Below, piece by piece: positions 46,240 to 60,900 of a stretch of DNA of 64,000 nt (position 1 is its first letter; every line of letters starts with the position of its first letter). The stretch is from the NCBI GenBank assembly GCA_013399115.1, contig VXAA01006433.1:2266002-2330001 (forward strand), in the 5' to 3' direction. The position numbers and the translations under genes are program-made. This DNA is from Anseranas semipalmata (taxonomy: Eukaryota; Chordata; Aves; Anseriformes; Anseranatidae). The notes below the pieces were generated by a model that did not search any database, was not told where the DNA came from, and saw only the letters and a list, made by a program, of their open reading frames with translations.

Positions 46240-49200
46240 TCTATTCTATCATTTATTCTGCCCATTCTGTTTGTAAAACTCCATTAAAGTGTATTAAAGA
46301 ACTATAATACTGAAGGCAGACAAGAAATTTAATTATGCTTTGTTGCAAAGCACCATATGCTTCTTTTAACTTCAAATAATAGAGTGAAGGACATTAGTAT
46401 TTTAAATGAGTCTTTGATAAAGTTGAACAAGAGAGGGAAAAAAATAAGTTGACCAATATACTCCAGATACATTGTTTTTTTACTATATAGGTTTTTCTTA
46501 TCACATATTTATTCTGCAGCATAGAGAATGGTAAATAGAAACAGGTGACATGGTTAGTTACCTTTATGTCAGATATCATTTTGCTTCCAGCTGTGGCCCA
46601 GAGGAAGTTTTGTTATGCCTTTTTTTTTTTTTTTCCATTATTACTGTGTTTTTGGTGTACTCATCTAGTTGCAAAAGCACCAGATGTCCCCATCGACTTT
46701 TTGAATGAATAAGCAAACTAGAAAATAATAATAATTTCAAAACGCTCTGTATACTGCACACATAAGGGATGGCCCTGTTCTTTGGAATTTGTTCCAAATC
46801 TTATTCCAAAATGCTATACCGCTAAAAATGAAAAACAAACAACAACTCTGACCCACTGAAACAATGCAAATACCCCCAAAGCAATACTGTCTTGTGGCTG
46901 ACGACAAGCGTGGACCCACTGAACTGAAGATTACTTATTCAAAATGAGTGAAGCCAAATTGTTCACTCTCCATCTTGCTGGGTATCCATATGTGCTGAGC
47001 AAAGTGAGGTTATGTGGTTGCAGAAGTGCCCGCCCCAAGCCCTGGTCTTCACCCGAAACTTTGCACACTGAATGTTGACACCATTCAAGGGATTTTTCCA
47101 CCTCCTATTTAATAAAGGAGAGCATTGCTCCCAGGATCCTGAAAGGACACACTGAGCTCACCCTGCTTCACCCCTTTCTGCAGCATGGTGATGAGCCATG
47201 TGTCAAATGTGGTATCCGTTTTTCAAGGGGCATCTGTAAGGAGCTGAACATTGTTTTCAAATGGTAACCCTGCTGGTGACAAAAACAGTATGGGAAAATA
47301 GTACTTTTGAAATATTTCTATTGCCCACTTCTGAAATTCTCCTTTTCCTCTTCCTTCATTGTTCACAGGATTTACATGACAGTTTCTGAGGTTTGGGTGA
47401 TACCAAATTAGTTGTGTGGTTGTTTTCCATCATCATCAGCTGCTAAATATTTTTTAAAAGGCATGATTAGTATCTTATTAAGTAATCCATAAATAAATTT
47501 GAAAGATAAACAAATTGTTTAAAATATTGAAGTTAGAACAATAAAAAAGCAATTTTACATACTTGGCAAGATTTATTTTGCTTAGTTGCTAGCTAAGAAG
47601 AGGACAGAAACTATTTGGCATGTCTGCAAGACCAATGAAGACATAGATACAGAGTATCACCAGCACTGCTTCATGAAATCATTGCATGCTCTTTCAGGCA
47701 AGTAATACAAGCCTGCAACTTTACTGGTGTATTTGAAAGAAAAGCAAAAATTTGTTTAGATATTTTGGTGCCAGCTTTCTCTCCCACTCTATATACTTTC
47801 CAGCCCATTGCTTGGATTAAGCTCATCCTAATAGCCCTTACTTAGTTGTGCTGAAATGACACACTTATTTAGCAAGGTAGCGATCTGGTAGAAATTTCAG
47901 TGGGCTCATCAAATATTTTAACTCCTTTACCCGTTTCCCAACAGTTAGAGGGCATGTGGCTTGAAGGATCTGGATTTTTTTACATTTTAAATGAATCGTG
48001 CACTTTTATGTTACTGATGGGACAAGACGTTTTCATTTCAAACCATGTGTGTTTGCATTTATATACAATATAAACAATGTACATTTGTAGCTGAGGCTTA
48101 GGGGAAAAAAAAGGAGAAAAGGCTTTCATACATGTGTGCACATTTGCTCTGGTTTCCTTTTAAAGGATTACTTACATTCTTTCCAAAGGAGTCAGCAATA
48201 CTTTTTCTCAGAAAGGAAATTAATTATAACAGCAACTTCTAGTTTCCTTAAATAAATTAGGACTTTAATATTTGATATTGGGTTAAGATCTGAAAAGAGA
48301 AATAAAAGCTGTTAAATCTTTAACACATCACTTCAATTTCCTCAGAAAGTCTGGGAAAGCAATTCCATCTATTCTATTCATTATATAAAGCGAAAGAGGA
48401 TTATTTTAAATTTATTCAGAGACCTTAACTATGAAATATCCTGGTGGAATTCACATGTAATGAAGATTTTAGACAAAATTTTGCTTTAAGATAAAGCCAT
48501 TGCAACAACTTCGACTTCAGGTTGGGTTTAACTGAAAGCAGATCTTGACCACAGTATTTTGGGCAATGTCTCCTTCCCTGCTTAGAGAACTGTTCATGTA
48601 GGTCAATCCTGCCCTAGTGGATGACCAGGTACCATCAGTCATGTGCAATGCAGAGTCAAGGAATTTGGAAACTAGATAAAGAAATGGAATATTGGTTAGC
48701 TAAAGAATTTTATTCAAAGTAATAATCCACAAATTACAATTTTTTTAAAAGGTTCTAAAAATTTCAGTTTCACCCACAGAAGGAGAGGGGTATCTGACTA
48801 ACATAATTTCTAGACTGAAAAGAAACATTTTCCTAGCTAAGCATTTCATGTGGGTCCTGATAGTTCATTCAAGATTCTTTGGGTTTTCATCTCTCCACTT
48901 CAAATATATTATTCCAGATAATAGCTACGGTGTTTACCATTTTTATCTCCTTCTCTCTGTGGTTTTATAAAAGTGCTTTTTGCATATATTGGTCTGAAGT
49001 GTTTCTTGCAGAGTTTTTGAGTGCACTGAGGGGCACTCCAGTCAATGTTGGCTGGTGCTTAAGCCACTTTTGACCTGGTTTTTTTTTTCACTGTTATCAA
49101 CTACACTTTTGTATAGTCACTTTAAAATTAGCCCATCAATACTACTCTTAATTGCATATCCTTATAAAGTCTGAATTCTTTAACTTCATCCAAGAACCAA

Positions 49201-51033
49201 CCTTCAAATGTAAAACAAATACAACCCAGACTGTAAAAACACTGAAGTAAAACCTTATTTCATAAGATCAAACAAAATGGAAACAGTTGTTTTAAGACAG
49301 GTAAGATATTAGTGCATAACTGGTATATCAGTTCAGTTTGAAGTGTTCCCCACATTGTCAATTAACCATTGCAACATCTTCCTACTCTTATTGCCATTTT
49401 TAAATTAAATTCTCTCTTTTTTTCAGGTTGGGTAATCAAACAAAAATAAATTGTTTTATCTGGCATTCAAACCATTGTTGTCTCTATTTGAAGAATGCAA
49501 AAAAGATCCCTGATACCAAGAAAGAGCATTTCTCCCCCAGATTTCCTCTGTGATGATTCCCTTGCAGCTGATACTGCTTTTGGGGGCTGCATGTTCAATT
49601 TTCCTGGATTAATGAATCTTGTATTACTTTCTGAAATGTGGAATGTGGTTAGAGGGAGGGACGGTGAGTGCATCCTCACCAAAACTGGCTGGGAAGGAGG
49701 CATAAATTTTATCTCACCTCTGGCTGAGTAGGTCTTTCAGCCCCATCCCAAGGCTAGTAGTCTAACCTCAGCCTACTAATAAAAAGTACAAAGCTACTCT
49801 TCTAAAAGCTCTGTTCCACTTTTAGTGCAATATCCTGTTTTTAAGTGAGCCTTCACCAGTCCTTCAAAAGAAAGGACATAGATACCAATCTTCATTAGAC
49901 AATTTCAAGTGAGGCTCAAAGGGATGATAGCAAGTCTCCAAATTCACAAGAGACCTGTGCTGCAGTGGGGACAGCATGTAAGGGACTTTCCTCTCTTTCT
50001 GTCTTCCACTTACATATTTTTGGCAAATGTCTGCTTGTAGTATAGTTTTGGGTCACAGCTACCTTAGAGAAAGACTAGGATGCTAATAAATGAAATCTAC
50101 TTTTTTAATTTTATTTTTACTGGGTTCAGTCTTAAGCATCATTTGCAGTAGTATCTTCCCATCCTGTCTTTGGGCAACAACTTTTTTTAAGTTTCCTGCC
50201 TTCACTGCAGAGCAATTCTCTATGCAGCCAGGAAATAAGAGAGAAATGGACAGTTTCCCCTGTGCCATCATAAATATTTCCTGCCAGGACTCCTGTGATG
50301 AGATGGAGCTGGTGATTCCTTTTTGCAGCTGCATCACAGAATGGCAAAAAGGAATCCTACGGTATTACTGTTTATAGAGCTCATAAAACCCTATTGAGAT
50401 CTCTGTCCCCACATGCCCACACTACAGAATGGATATGATAAAGCTTGGATATCATCCAAACTCTGCTTTCTGTCTCCAGTTTTCTGTTTTCAGCAGGCGA
50501 GCTTTTCAAATATATACTAGAATAATGTGAGCTCAAGAGATCTTTATTTAAACAAATAGAATTAGGTTGTACAGCTATGTTGTTAATGACAGTTCCTGAA
50601 ACACATTTAACAGCGATTTGATGTTATTATTACAGCTAAGTAGTTTTCATAAGGCCCCAGTTAAATATTTCTCCACTAACTCATCAAGACAAAGAGTTGA
50701 CCTCAGCTTTCTTTCAGAGTCCATCAATAAAGCTCCTTGGGAAGCAGAGGGGCAGTTTAAAACAAAAACAAATTCAAGAACTTCCACCTCCTCCTGTTCC
50801 ATATTAGCTAAACACACTGAGCCTGCAGGGCTGCCCATCCCCTAATGGCTCGTAATAGCCGTTTTCATTCTATTTTTAAGGGTAAGGTTGTTCATAAAGG
50901 TGGGCTGCCTGCTGGGCTCTGGATGGATTTGAGATCTTGATATTCAGATTACAGTGGAAGTAGCTAAAAAGGAAGGAAAATGCATACTAGTCTTGCTGTT
51001 GTGTTCAACAGAAATCTAATCACATCAGGCTTT
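46240..51033. other. Non-coding spacer
   Basis: No gene recognised. A T run lies at about 46620-46634. Frames at 49467-49731 and 50083-50377 occur on both strands over the same bases, which argues against coding. Confidence 0.62.
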
Positions 51034-51060
51034 TCTTTTTTTTTTTTTTCCTTTTTTTCC
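51034..51060. repeat. T/C homopyrimidine run
   Basis: A T run interrupted by CC, within a 27-base pyrimidine stretch. Confidence 0.9.
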
Positions 51061-54000
51061 AAATTAGCATTATTTGTGTTTAGCCTTCATTAGCAAGGTT
51101 TAGATTAAGCAGTCGGTTACAGTAAACCCTACACAAAAAGGGATGTGCTTTGTTTTTAATGCCACACTGTAGAAATCTTCTAAGCTTCTCTACAGAGGGG
51201 CATAAAGGCTATATATTTATAGAGATCCATGAACCGTATTAGAAAAGAAAAAATACAATTCTTTTCTGTATCGATTTAGTTTATGTGAATAAGACAAATT
51301 TATTAACAGGAAAGAAAATGATGCTGCCAATAAGGGAGCATCACTGTGTTTTCACCATGATGGAAATGAGCTGTTGACTCCCTTGAAGGTAGAAAGGCCT
51401 TGCAGAGAGATCTTGACAAATTAGAGGGCTGGACAATCATGAACCATATTAAATTTAACAAGAGCAAGATTCTATGAAAAGTTGAAGGGTTTTGCATCTG
51501 GCTTATTTTCTTCAGAACACACATATTGCAAAGCTCACCACCCTTGACGTGTCCCCAGAGTCTGCGCTTAGTGCCTCTCTCATTCAAAGAGGACCTTAGG
51601 ACCCCCATCCTTTACCGCGGTGCCTGGTCACCCCAGCAGAGCTGGTCTTATTTTCCTGCCCTTCCTGTATGTTGCAGAGAAGAAGCTGAGAGAAGACACC
51701 AGAAACACAGACATGTAATTACCACAAAGCACAGACACGAAAGACCTGTATGACTTTTTGAGAATGATGCACACAATTTATTTGGTGCCTGATCTTGTTG
51801 GCCTTGGACAGTTCTCCTGGCCACAGGGAGGGGGCAGATCCTCTCCAGACAGATCTGGTGTCCCAGAGGTGGCTGGTGGGCTCTCAGAAAGGTTTCTAGG
51901 TTACCTGAGATTTCTCTAATACCCTGAAAAGTCCTTCTACACTGTGTCCTTCTAGCAATGGCATTGCTGTTCACATCAGTCTGTGAATATGTCCTGTTAT
52001 CCAGGATGTTCTTGCCCATGCCTTCTACTTGCCCTCTGTGCTTTTTAGCCTGAACTAATGTAAATCTACATTCTCCAAAACTTCAAGGCCCATTTCCTTC
52101 AATCTTTCTTTTAGGAGCATTAACTCCTAAACGGTGTGGGATAGACAGAGTTTCCTTACTGACACACAGCTCTCTTCTCCAATTCACAGCTCTCTTTCAA
52201 CTCTGGATAAAACTCACAGCGTGAGCTGCTCTTCCCTTAACTGAGGGTCAGATTTTTGCATCATGCCCTTGCACATCAGGAACAAAAAAAAGTCATCAGA
52301 CACCTCTGAATGCAACGCCTGGCTGCTGGGGGTCTGGGGACCTTGTCAAAGTCTGCCACAGCCATTTCATTGTCTTGTCAGCGTATGGGAATGCATCAGC
52401 AAGCAGAGTTGATGCACCAGTAGGATGAGTAAACCCAGCACCAAAGCAGAGCAATGACATGGGAATCTCTGATTGCTTTCCATGATCTAAAGAAATAAGT
52501 ATAGAAAAAAAATAAACAAAAATTTGCTTAAAAATGGAAGAAGATATTATTGAAACCTCTCTATAGAGACTATTAGAGCACCAAGGGACTACACTCTGAA
52601 TTCATAAGCAGCCCACAGTGTACTGCCCGAGACTGACTCCTTTCAGCATCCACTGCAACTACATGCATGTGCTGAAAAGTGAAAAAGCAACATTATGTTT
52701 TTTTCCTTTGGGGGAAAACTCTGAAAGCACTTTTCCTTCTTTAATATACTAAGAGGTGTAAAGGATTTCTTGCTACCTTCAGATGTCAGTGTCAGATTAG
52801 GATGTGATGACAGCGGACATAAGGTATTGCTGGACAGTAAAATGCCTGTGGCTGCAAGCAAGCCTGTCCTCATTAATTTTATCTCAGCCCCATCTCCCTG
52901 ATTTGTCACTGGCTCTGAATGCTTCAATCCGTTCTCTCCATAAAAATGTCTAGCTGTCTCTTAAATTCATTTATGCCATTGCCTTTTATGACCTTACTTG
53001 ATAACTTACTCTGTGTTTTCCATCCTAAGTAAAAAGCCCTGCCAGAGTGAATTCCCTGATTGATCTTAATTTCCTAATTTTGAGGTTGTGTGGCTGTCCT
53101 AGTTAAACAATTCCTCACCAATGTGAGTACTATATATATGGTTGTTTATTTTGACTCACTACCTAAAAAGATTTCTTGTTTGTTTTATCTTAAACGGCAG
53201 TTTATTTACTAACATATCTGTGGGCAACCTCTTTCACATTTTCATTCTAGATGTAAGTTTGAAAAATTTTCTAAAAATCTTTCTTTTACATTATACAAAC
53301 ATATACTGCACCTACAGCAGGTATCCATCACCAGGGCTGGGCATCGGCCTTATAAACACAGCCCTGAGCTGAGTAGCTAGCTTTGGCAATAGTTTCTCCC
53401 CAACACTCCAGTCTTTTCCTATTTTCTATGGATGGTATGCTTTAAACCATCCTCCTCCACTACTTAAGTCATCAACAGTCTTGATAATTTTCACCCTGCT
53501 CAGTATATCAATAAACTTTCAGAAACAGTAATAAGAATACTGAGTTCACATGTACACCTCTACATCAGCTTTTTCACCTCTTCATACATCAGCTTTGGTT
53601 ATTTGTAAAATATTTTATATGCAATTTCTACTTTGAGACTTTGCACTCCAGTCTACTCAAAAGGCATTATTAAGACTTTCCCTGTTTCATTTCTGTGAAG
53701 ATTTCATTGTCCGTCATGGTCAATATATCTTCCCTTAATTTTCACAGGGTCCAGCCAGGTAGGTCATGACCAGATTCTTCTATAATCTTTTTATATATTT
53801 AGAGACTGTAATGAGATCATCATCCAGTCTGCTTTTTCTTTCAGGCTAAATATGCTATACTTTTTGAGTCTGTTTCTCATGTAACCACTCTATGGCATAA
53901 ATTTAACTCCTTACCTTTCCTGCGCTGTTCTGAAAACTGGCTGAAGTGTCAAAGCTGAAGGCGGTATTATAATCTTTGTACTTTTGAGTTAATAGATGAT

Positions 54001-56905
54001 TTAAAAAATACAGCAGGTCCAGCTAAGGTACAGTTCTTACGCCTTTTTGAGCAGAGAGGTCTGCTTCCAGGGCACTGCTGAGTGCTCTGGAAGCTAATTC
54101 CTATGCATTAGCTATTTCTGCTGCTTATACTGGGGCCTGAATGGTTATCCTTACTAGTACCTTGGGATCCTACCAGCATCCAGCGCACCAGATAGAAGAA
54201 AGGATAAGGGTTCAAGGCATTCTTGCTCCCTTATCGTAAACCATGCAGCCCACAGAGCCTTGTTGGGAAATGGAATAAATCCTCAGCAAAACATCCCAAG
54301 GTCTGGCCTGGCACCTGCAGAGTGCTCTCTTAGAAAGGGATTTTTGTGTTATAGACTTACTAGTGAGAGAGGACTGTGAAATACTAAACCGTGGACTGGG
54401 CTACAGCATTAAAGTAAAGAAAAAAATAGCAATATGAATTCCTATGTCCCTGCGTTCTGTGGAAAGCACAAGTAGAGAAACCAGAGGAAATGCTGCCTTA
54501 TTTTTCAGTACTGTCTACTGTCTCATGGGGCTGGCATGGCTTATATTAAGGAACGGTAATCATTTGTTCTACTTGCAAGGAAGGAAAAAAATAATCTTGG
54601 GGTCATTTACCATGGTTGTATAAATAAGATTTTTATGTTGATTTTGGGGATAGATGTTATGGGACTTGTCAGACACATAAAAGCATGCTAAGTAGCTAAG
54701 CCAGGCAGTAGCACCATAGACAAGGTCACACAAGTACAAGAAAGATAGTGGGTAATGCCTGTATTGCTATCATTTGCTGCAAGGCTAGCACAACAGACAT
54801 GCACCGTGTAGCACTTTAAAATATTTGTTTCTAGCTGTAATTTCATGTAAGAGCTGCAGCTGCTTTACTTGGCTGCTGTATGTCCTTCTTTCATGTTTGT
54901 ATAAAAATGTAAAAAGTTCTCAGCAGAAAAAGATCATCTAATAGATAAAGCACCACAGGCAATTTTTTGAATACTGGCAGAGTGGAACTAGCCAAAGGTG
55001 ATAGTTATCAGAAAAAAAAAATGCTTCCATTGGCTTGATTTGCTCAAAACTGGCTGATCATACTAGCGTAGAGCTTCACTTTCTCGCATCCACCAAAGCA
55101 TACCTAAGATCTATTCTTGGAATTGCATCCAAATGCTATTCATTAACAGTTTTACTATGCGTATTTATTTTGGACTGCAAATGATAATGTGTGAACAACA
55201 AAAAGGATAATGTCATTACGGAAGCGCAAGTGACATCTCTGTAGTTATGAGCAGGTCTATGTTTACATTTAAAGCCATACAACATTTTCTGCTCCAAAGA
55301 TTTGACTGCAGTAACTGAAATGCTTGTTAAAATGTCAGACAAAAAAAAAAAAAATGTTTTAGGAAGTTTAAATCTGGATAAAATATATTTCTATAGTAAT
55401 TAACAGAACACCATGTAATCATCATCTTATGCTGTGTGTTTAATACAGGTCTCCCACACCCTAAAAAATAGCTAGGGCAGAGATGATCTTAAAGCCTTAT
55501 CCATCTCTGCTCCAGAAGTCAAAACCATGATAGATATAATCTAAGCAGCCCACCCTGGAGATGGCAGCACTGACCAGATTTCCTGAGATTACGTGTGTTT
55601 TGACACCACCACTTCATACACTATACTTGGTCACAACTTTGGCACAAACCCTGATGCCAGGATTTGTATGAACAAGTATGGAAACCCCTCAGGACTCCTT
55701 TTGCAGCACTTGCAATAGCATAGCAATGAGCTCCATGGTTTTAGTTACTCGTAACTTCATGAAGAATGATGTGATTATTGAAGGAAATAAACGGAAAAGA
55801 AGATCTAAAATGGCTCTGAGAATAATGTGAGAGTATGAAGAGACAGGAAAATGTTAGTATCTCCTAAGATGTGTCTGAAACCCGTTCTGAAGAAAAGAAA
55901 GGCAACCAAAAAAATTACAATGCAGTTTTACATATCTATGTGAAAGAGCAGGCTCCATGTGTATTTGTTATACATTAGAAAAATATGTGTGCCCTCTGCA
56001 TGCACAGGTGGCCTCAGTAATACAGCAGGTGCCATGCTATCCTGCCTTGAGACAGAGCTGGTTGCTGTCACCAAGCCTTGAGCACTGACCGCACAAACAA
56101 ACAAGGAGACTATGTCAGTACCAGCCACATTTGGGATTTTTTTTTTTGACAGAATGAATTGTCATCAGTGGAGAATAATTTATCATAGCCGAGCCCTTTT
56201 TGGTAGGAAATATTGGCTGAGCAAATCCTTTTGTCAGGAAATACCTTTTAGCTGCAGGTTCTGTTCAGGATGAAAAATGTCCACCCTGAAGTAACCAGCA
56301 AACTGATACCCAGGACAGTCAATGGGGATATGCAAGGAAAGGTCACTTTTCTGATGAGTACACCTTTATTTCTTCAAATTAGTATGGCTCAAACAAAAAA
56401 AGACTAAAAGTCCTCTCTCTGCAGCGGTCCATGACTCCATGGTTAGGGCTTGCTCTTGGAAGATGGAGGAATGACAGTGCAAGGACATGAGTGTTTGTTC
56501 TGGGCTGCCAAACACCAGACCTCAGCTTTTCCAAGGAAAATAATTTAAATATCAGTATCAACCAGTATGGACAAATTATTCTAATGAGAGAAAATATTCT
56601 TCTCAGGAAGGAAACACCTGCTCCTTTTTTGCTCTCTTTAAATAAGGGCCATCCAACTTTGCATTGCAACCTTTCAGTAGAACTGGCTTAGCCCTAGTTT
56701 GGAAGCACATGAAGAGTCAGGGGAAATTGGATATATAGAAATGGTCAGATGTGTCTGAGTTTTCAGAGTTTTTTGTAGTTTGGTTGGACTTGAACAGGCA
56801 AAGAAGATCTCAGGATCCACTGAATCTGTCAGCTTATGTTTTGATGTCTTGCACCGTTTACACGTGCAGACTTTCCCCATTCTAAATTTATTCCATGGTA
56901 TTCTT
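51061..56905. other. Non-coding spacer
   Basis: No gene recognised. A GC-richer patch at about 51500-51960 carries opposing frames (51526-51753 plus, 51648-52019 minus). The minus one ends in a hydrophobic stretch but has no recognised domain. A runs occur near 55013-55021 and 55341-55354, and a T run near 56139-56148. Confidence 0.6.
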
Positions 56906-56991
56906 AAAAAAGAAAAAGAAAAAAAAAAGCATCAGGTTTCTTTCTTCCTTCCTTCCTTCCTTCCCTCTTTTCTTTCTTTCTTTCTTTCTTT
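56906..56991. repeat. Purine tract then pyrimidine tract, (TTCC)5 and (TTTC)5
   Basis: A pure purine run (56906-56929, A-rich with three scattered G) is followed after seven bases by a pyrimidine run (56937-56991) containing five TTCC units (56945-56964) and five TTTC units (56969-56988). The two halves are partly complementary, so the strand could fold on itself. Confidence 0.93.
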
Positions 56992-57865
56992 GCTTATTTG
57001 TATGAGCAGAAACTAAGTGAAAGAGCTAATCGCGAACACCTCAATCTTGGTGACAACTGGGCAAGAAATAGTTTTCTGGTCTCACTAGATTTTTGATGTT
57101 TGAGTGTTCGTTGCTGCCAGGTGAGGATGAGGAGCCAAGGTCTTGCCCCCTGTTGCATGAGGGCTGTGAGGCTGAGGGAGTTATCATGGGTCCAGTCAAA
57201 GATTTTATTTTTCTCAAGTTCATTTCAGTTTTGATCATCTAATGTTTACACTTCACTAAGGGATAACAAAGTATCAAAACAAAACTCATTTCCAGCCTTC
57301 AGAAAACATCTAAATGGGTTTAGAAAAGGTTGCAAGGGGACTCTTCAATAATGTGCAAGTCTTCCTCTCTGAAGAGTTTTACATCAATATCTTTGTGAAA
57401 ATGAATGTTTTCGTGATTTCAACAAGTAGATATTTCTCATAACTGTCAAAGTTCTTGCTTAGTTCAGAATATTGCACAGACCCCAACTCCCAGAAACCCC
57501 CTCAATTTGTTTAGGCTTTTTGAACCCACCTAAAACAAAGATATAATTTTCTATTCCATTTTCTGGAATAGTATCTGCAGGGAGAGAGACCCACAAAAAA
57601 ATTATAATAGTTTAACATTCACTGGACTTTTACCTCAAAGCCCCAACAGAAGAAACAATAGTTTCTACTCAGGTTCTCCAAACCCATAGACTTAACTACT
57701 GGGGATCCGGACGAGAGACAGAGATATTTCCTTGTCTCACACTGATGGTGGGCACAGGCAGAAATCTCACATGTATTTCAGAATCGTGCTCTTAAATCCA
57801 TGAACCTTTTTGGAAAGCTGAATATGTCATCTGAGCTCCACCAACAGAAGTAGCCATCTGGGCAT
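56992..57865. other. Spacer upstream of a CR1 tail
   Basis: No gene recognised; one 65-codon minus frame at 57041-57238 without motifs. Confidence 0.65.
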
Positions 57866-57967
57866 TGTCCTGGGCATCCTGCTCCAGGTGGCCCTGCTTG
57901 AGCAAGGGGGTTGGACCAGGTCACCGCCAGAAGTCCCTTCCAACCTCAGCCATTCTGTGATTCTGTG
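57866..57967 (+). mobile_element. CR1 LINE 3' tail, plus strand, different subfamily
   Basis: The plus strand reads GGTGGCCCTGCTTGAGCA, then GGGGGTTGGACCAGGTCACC and CCCTTCCAACCTCAGCCATT, then two ATTCTGTG octamers at 57952-57967. This is the classic CR1 3' UTR end. It lacks all of ORF2 and differs from the tails at 37 and 33474, in which the segment just before the octamers reads CCAACCTGAACA or CCAACCTAAATGG, so it belongs to another CR1 subfamily. The 5' boundary is approximate because the upstream sequence shows no CR1 similarity that I can recognise. Confidence 0.88.
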
Positions 57968-60900
57968 AGAACAACTTGCGCATGAGCCAGTTGTTTCCTC
58001 ATTTCACTCCCAGTGTACTCCTAAGGAGCCTGGTAGGTAATTGAAATCTTGCTTTATTACCACCCCTCTATGTATGGATTAATGCATTCACTGCAGCCTG
58101 TTAGTAAGGCGCCAAGCACTCCCCCACTCAAGTAATAGACTATAATATCCCTGACATTCAGGAGGAAACAACAGAATACAATTAAGAACAGAATACGTAA
58201 TATTCGCTGAAATGAAACAGATTTCCAATCAATTAAACAGACTCTTCTTCCAATAGCACCAGACAAATAATAAATTTACAAAACTAATCGGTTCAACATA
58301 AGCTGAGCTAATGAGTGTCATTTGGGTCACATCCTCAAATTGCAAATAAATGTTATCATTTATCAACCTAACACATTACTCAATAAATCTTCTGCACCAC
58401 TGTTCATAGTTATCAGCAGTGTCATTTAATATTCCTTTCTGATTTAGAAAACTATTTCCTCTGGTGCCTGACCCCTTGTAATGGAAAACTACTGAAAACA
58501 GACAGTAGCTAATTCAAGAATTGTATAATTTAGAGCTAAACAGAGCTGGGGACAGTGTTGAAATGCTCTAATAACCATTTTTCAGTCTCCTCCCAGGTTG
58601 GAAATATTAGAAGCTTTTGAGATAAAAGTTTCTTTTAAGGAAATGCAGACTGTATAAAATGCAGTAAGAGCTTTTACAGTATGTAATATCATGGAAATGA
58701 TTACGGTCTGTCCAGACAAAGAGATCTATTTTGTCATTTATGCAACGGAGAACACTCCCAGATGCAGACACAAAACCGCTCCACCTCAGCCATTTGACAT
58801 GTTGCACGCTATCTTGCATGCTTGTAGACCAGTGATTTTGGTGATTTCAGCATTTCACAATCTCTGCCAGGAAGGGAATGAGAAAGGGGGGAGCTTCCAA
58901 ACACCACCCTTTCACAGCCTCCCTCCACCCCAGACAAGCAGATAGGAAACAGGTCTAGCTGCCCCACAGGTGATACCTGGTGGGTCCTTTCTTTTGTCCC
59001 GGTCTGCTTCCCCAGAAACTGCATCCTTCAGAACTCCCTGCAGACCTTTCTGCCTAGCACAGACAGAGACCTTTCTCTGACACTTATCCATCCTAGAATT
59101 GAATTACCCAGATTCATCTTTTTCATCACAGACAGATAAGAGCATAGGCGTAGAGCCACTGGGACACATTTAAGTGGCACATCTTGTGACCGACCTTCTT
59201 AAGTGTGCTTGTTTCTCTGTCTCAAGAGCACGTTTATGGTGACTATCAAACACTAAAGAAGTTATGAACTGCAGTGTCCTCTTTCTGCACTTGCTTTACT
59301 ACACACTGTGCAGCTGTATACAATATATAGGTATAGGACCACATTTTTCCAGAAGGGCCTGTACCTGCAGCGCTCTGAGTATTAAAAGGTCAAAAACTGA
59401 CAACAACCACAGCTGAGCCAGGCGCACCAGTGGCTGGCTATGTTCATATGTGGATCTAACTCGCTTCTTGTTTTTAATACCCTTTTCCTAGCTCCTTACA
59501 CTCACTGCTATTTTTCCGGTCTCCTGCCCCAATTCCGCTCTGAGTAGTGCCCTTTCATTGATCCAGGTCCCCCCTTTACCAGTATCATCACTCCCATCCC
59601 TTCTTCTTTATGGCTCCTAATATTCTCGTCAGCTTTCTTATTATTACTTTTACCTCAGATCCCATCCATTTCCTATGACCTCACTCAGTCCCCCTCCTTC
59701 ATTTCCTTCCTTTTAACTCATCTCAGTCCTTACCCTTCATCATTTGAGTCACACAAGTTTTCTCACCCCTTACCTGCTGCCAGCACCAGCAATGCTAACA
59801 GCAAAGGCAAGACAAGCTTTTTGTTGTTAGTTTGAGGCTTGTTGTGATAGAAACCCCAAACTGAAAAGATGTGACTGCTCCAGCACTTGGAGACCCACCA
59901 CGTGCAGGCTGAGTCACTCTTCAGTAGGAGTGGTGGGAGTGTGGACCATAAAGCACCAAATGCAAAGCTCTGCAACATATCTCTGCCGAGCAGTGGGGAG
60001 CCAAGGTTTGCAAAGATTTTCCCTTTGGGGAAGGTTTTATTACTAAGTCAGCTAAAGGCACCTCTTTGATACAAGATAGCTCTGTTGCCAAATAACGTTC
60101 TCATAGCTATGGCTGGGGATGAAATACAAAATAGTGTGGCTTAAATTATGTAGCCAAAAGCAAACGTAAGTGTAGAGAAAGTTATAAGCAACTGAAAATT
60201 AGAGGTTGATTATGGGAAGAGTTGGGCAACCTTAACTGAAACATACCATATTTCTCATTATAGATATGGCTCCCATACCACATATAAAGAAGTCTAGATC
60301 TAAGAAAATACTCCAGCATATGCTGTTTTACAGTCCTCATGAACTGGCCTGAAGATATTAAGCTTTATCTTAACTGATTTCATGAAGAATGTCTGTAAAT
60401 AGGTAGATCTGCCACTTCTGGATTTCCATATCAACAAAACTCAGATAAACATGCCAACATTTGAACTGTAATTTTGATCTTACTGCCTTCAGTGAGAGTC
60501 CTGAATGCTTAATGATGGTAGAATTTCCAAACTGGTATCTGCTGTGCAGATCTGAGAGGGAACTTTACACTTGACTGTCACACTTATGGTACATTTTCAT
60601 GTTTGTTTATATAATTTAATAAACAGAGAAGTACTATAGATGGAATCTAGCAATGCGTAAATATCTCAGAAATAATATGCATAACATTTATAGCACAGGA
60701 TAGTCATAACACATCAACAACTATTAAAAACACATTTGCTTGAATTTTAGGGTTGCACTTCACACTGTTAAATGTCTTAGATATGTTTAGCCAGCCATTT
60801 CTAATGTAACATGCAACATTAAAGTTAAAGTAAATGCATTTGCAGTGCCTGTTGACCACTTTAACCAGTTTAATAAACCATTCATAATAAGATACATGCA

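Noticed and set aside
51648..52019. 123-codon minus-strand frame ending in a hydrophobic segment
   Set aside because: It lies in a GC-richer patch with an opposing frame over the same bases. The hydrophobic end could be a membrane segment, but nothing else supports a gene.
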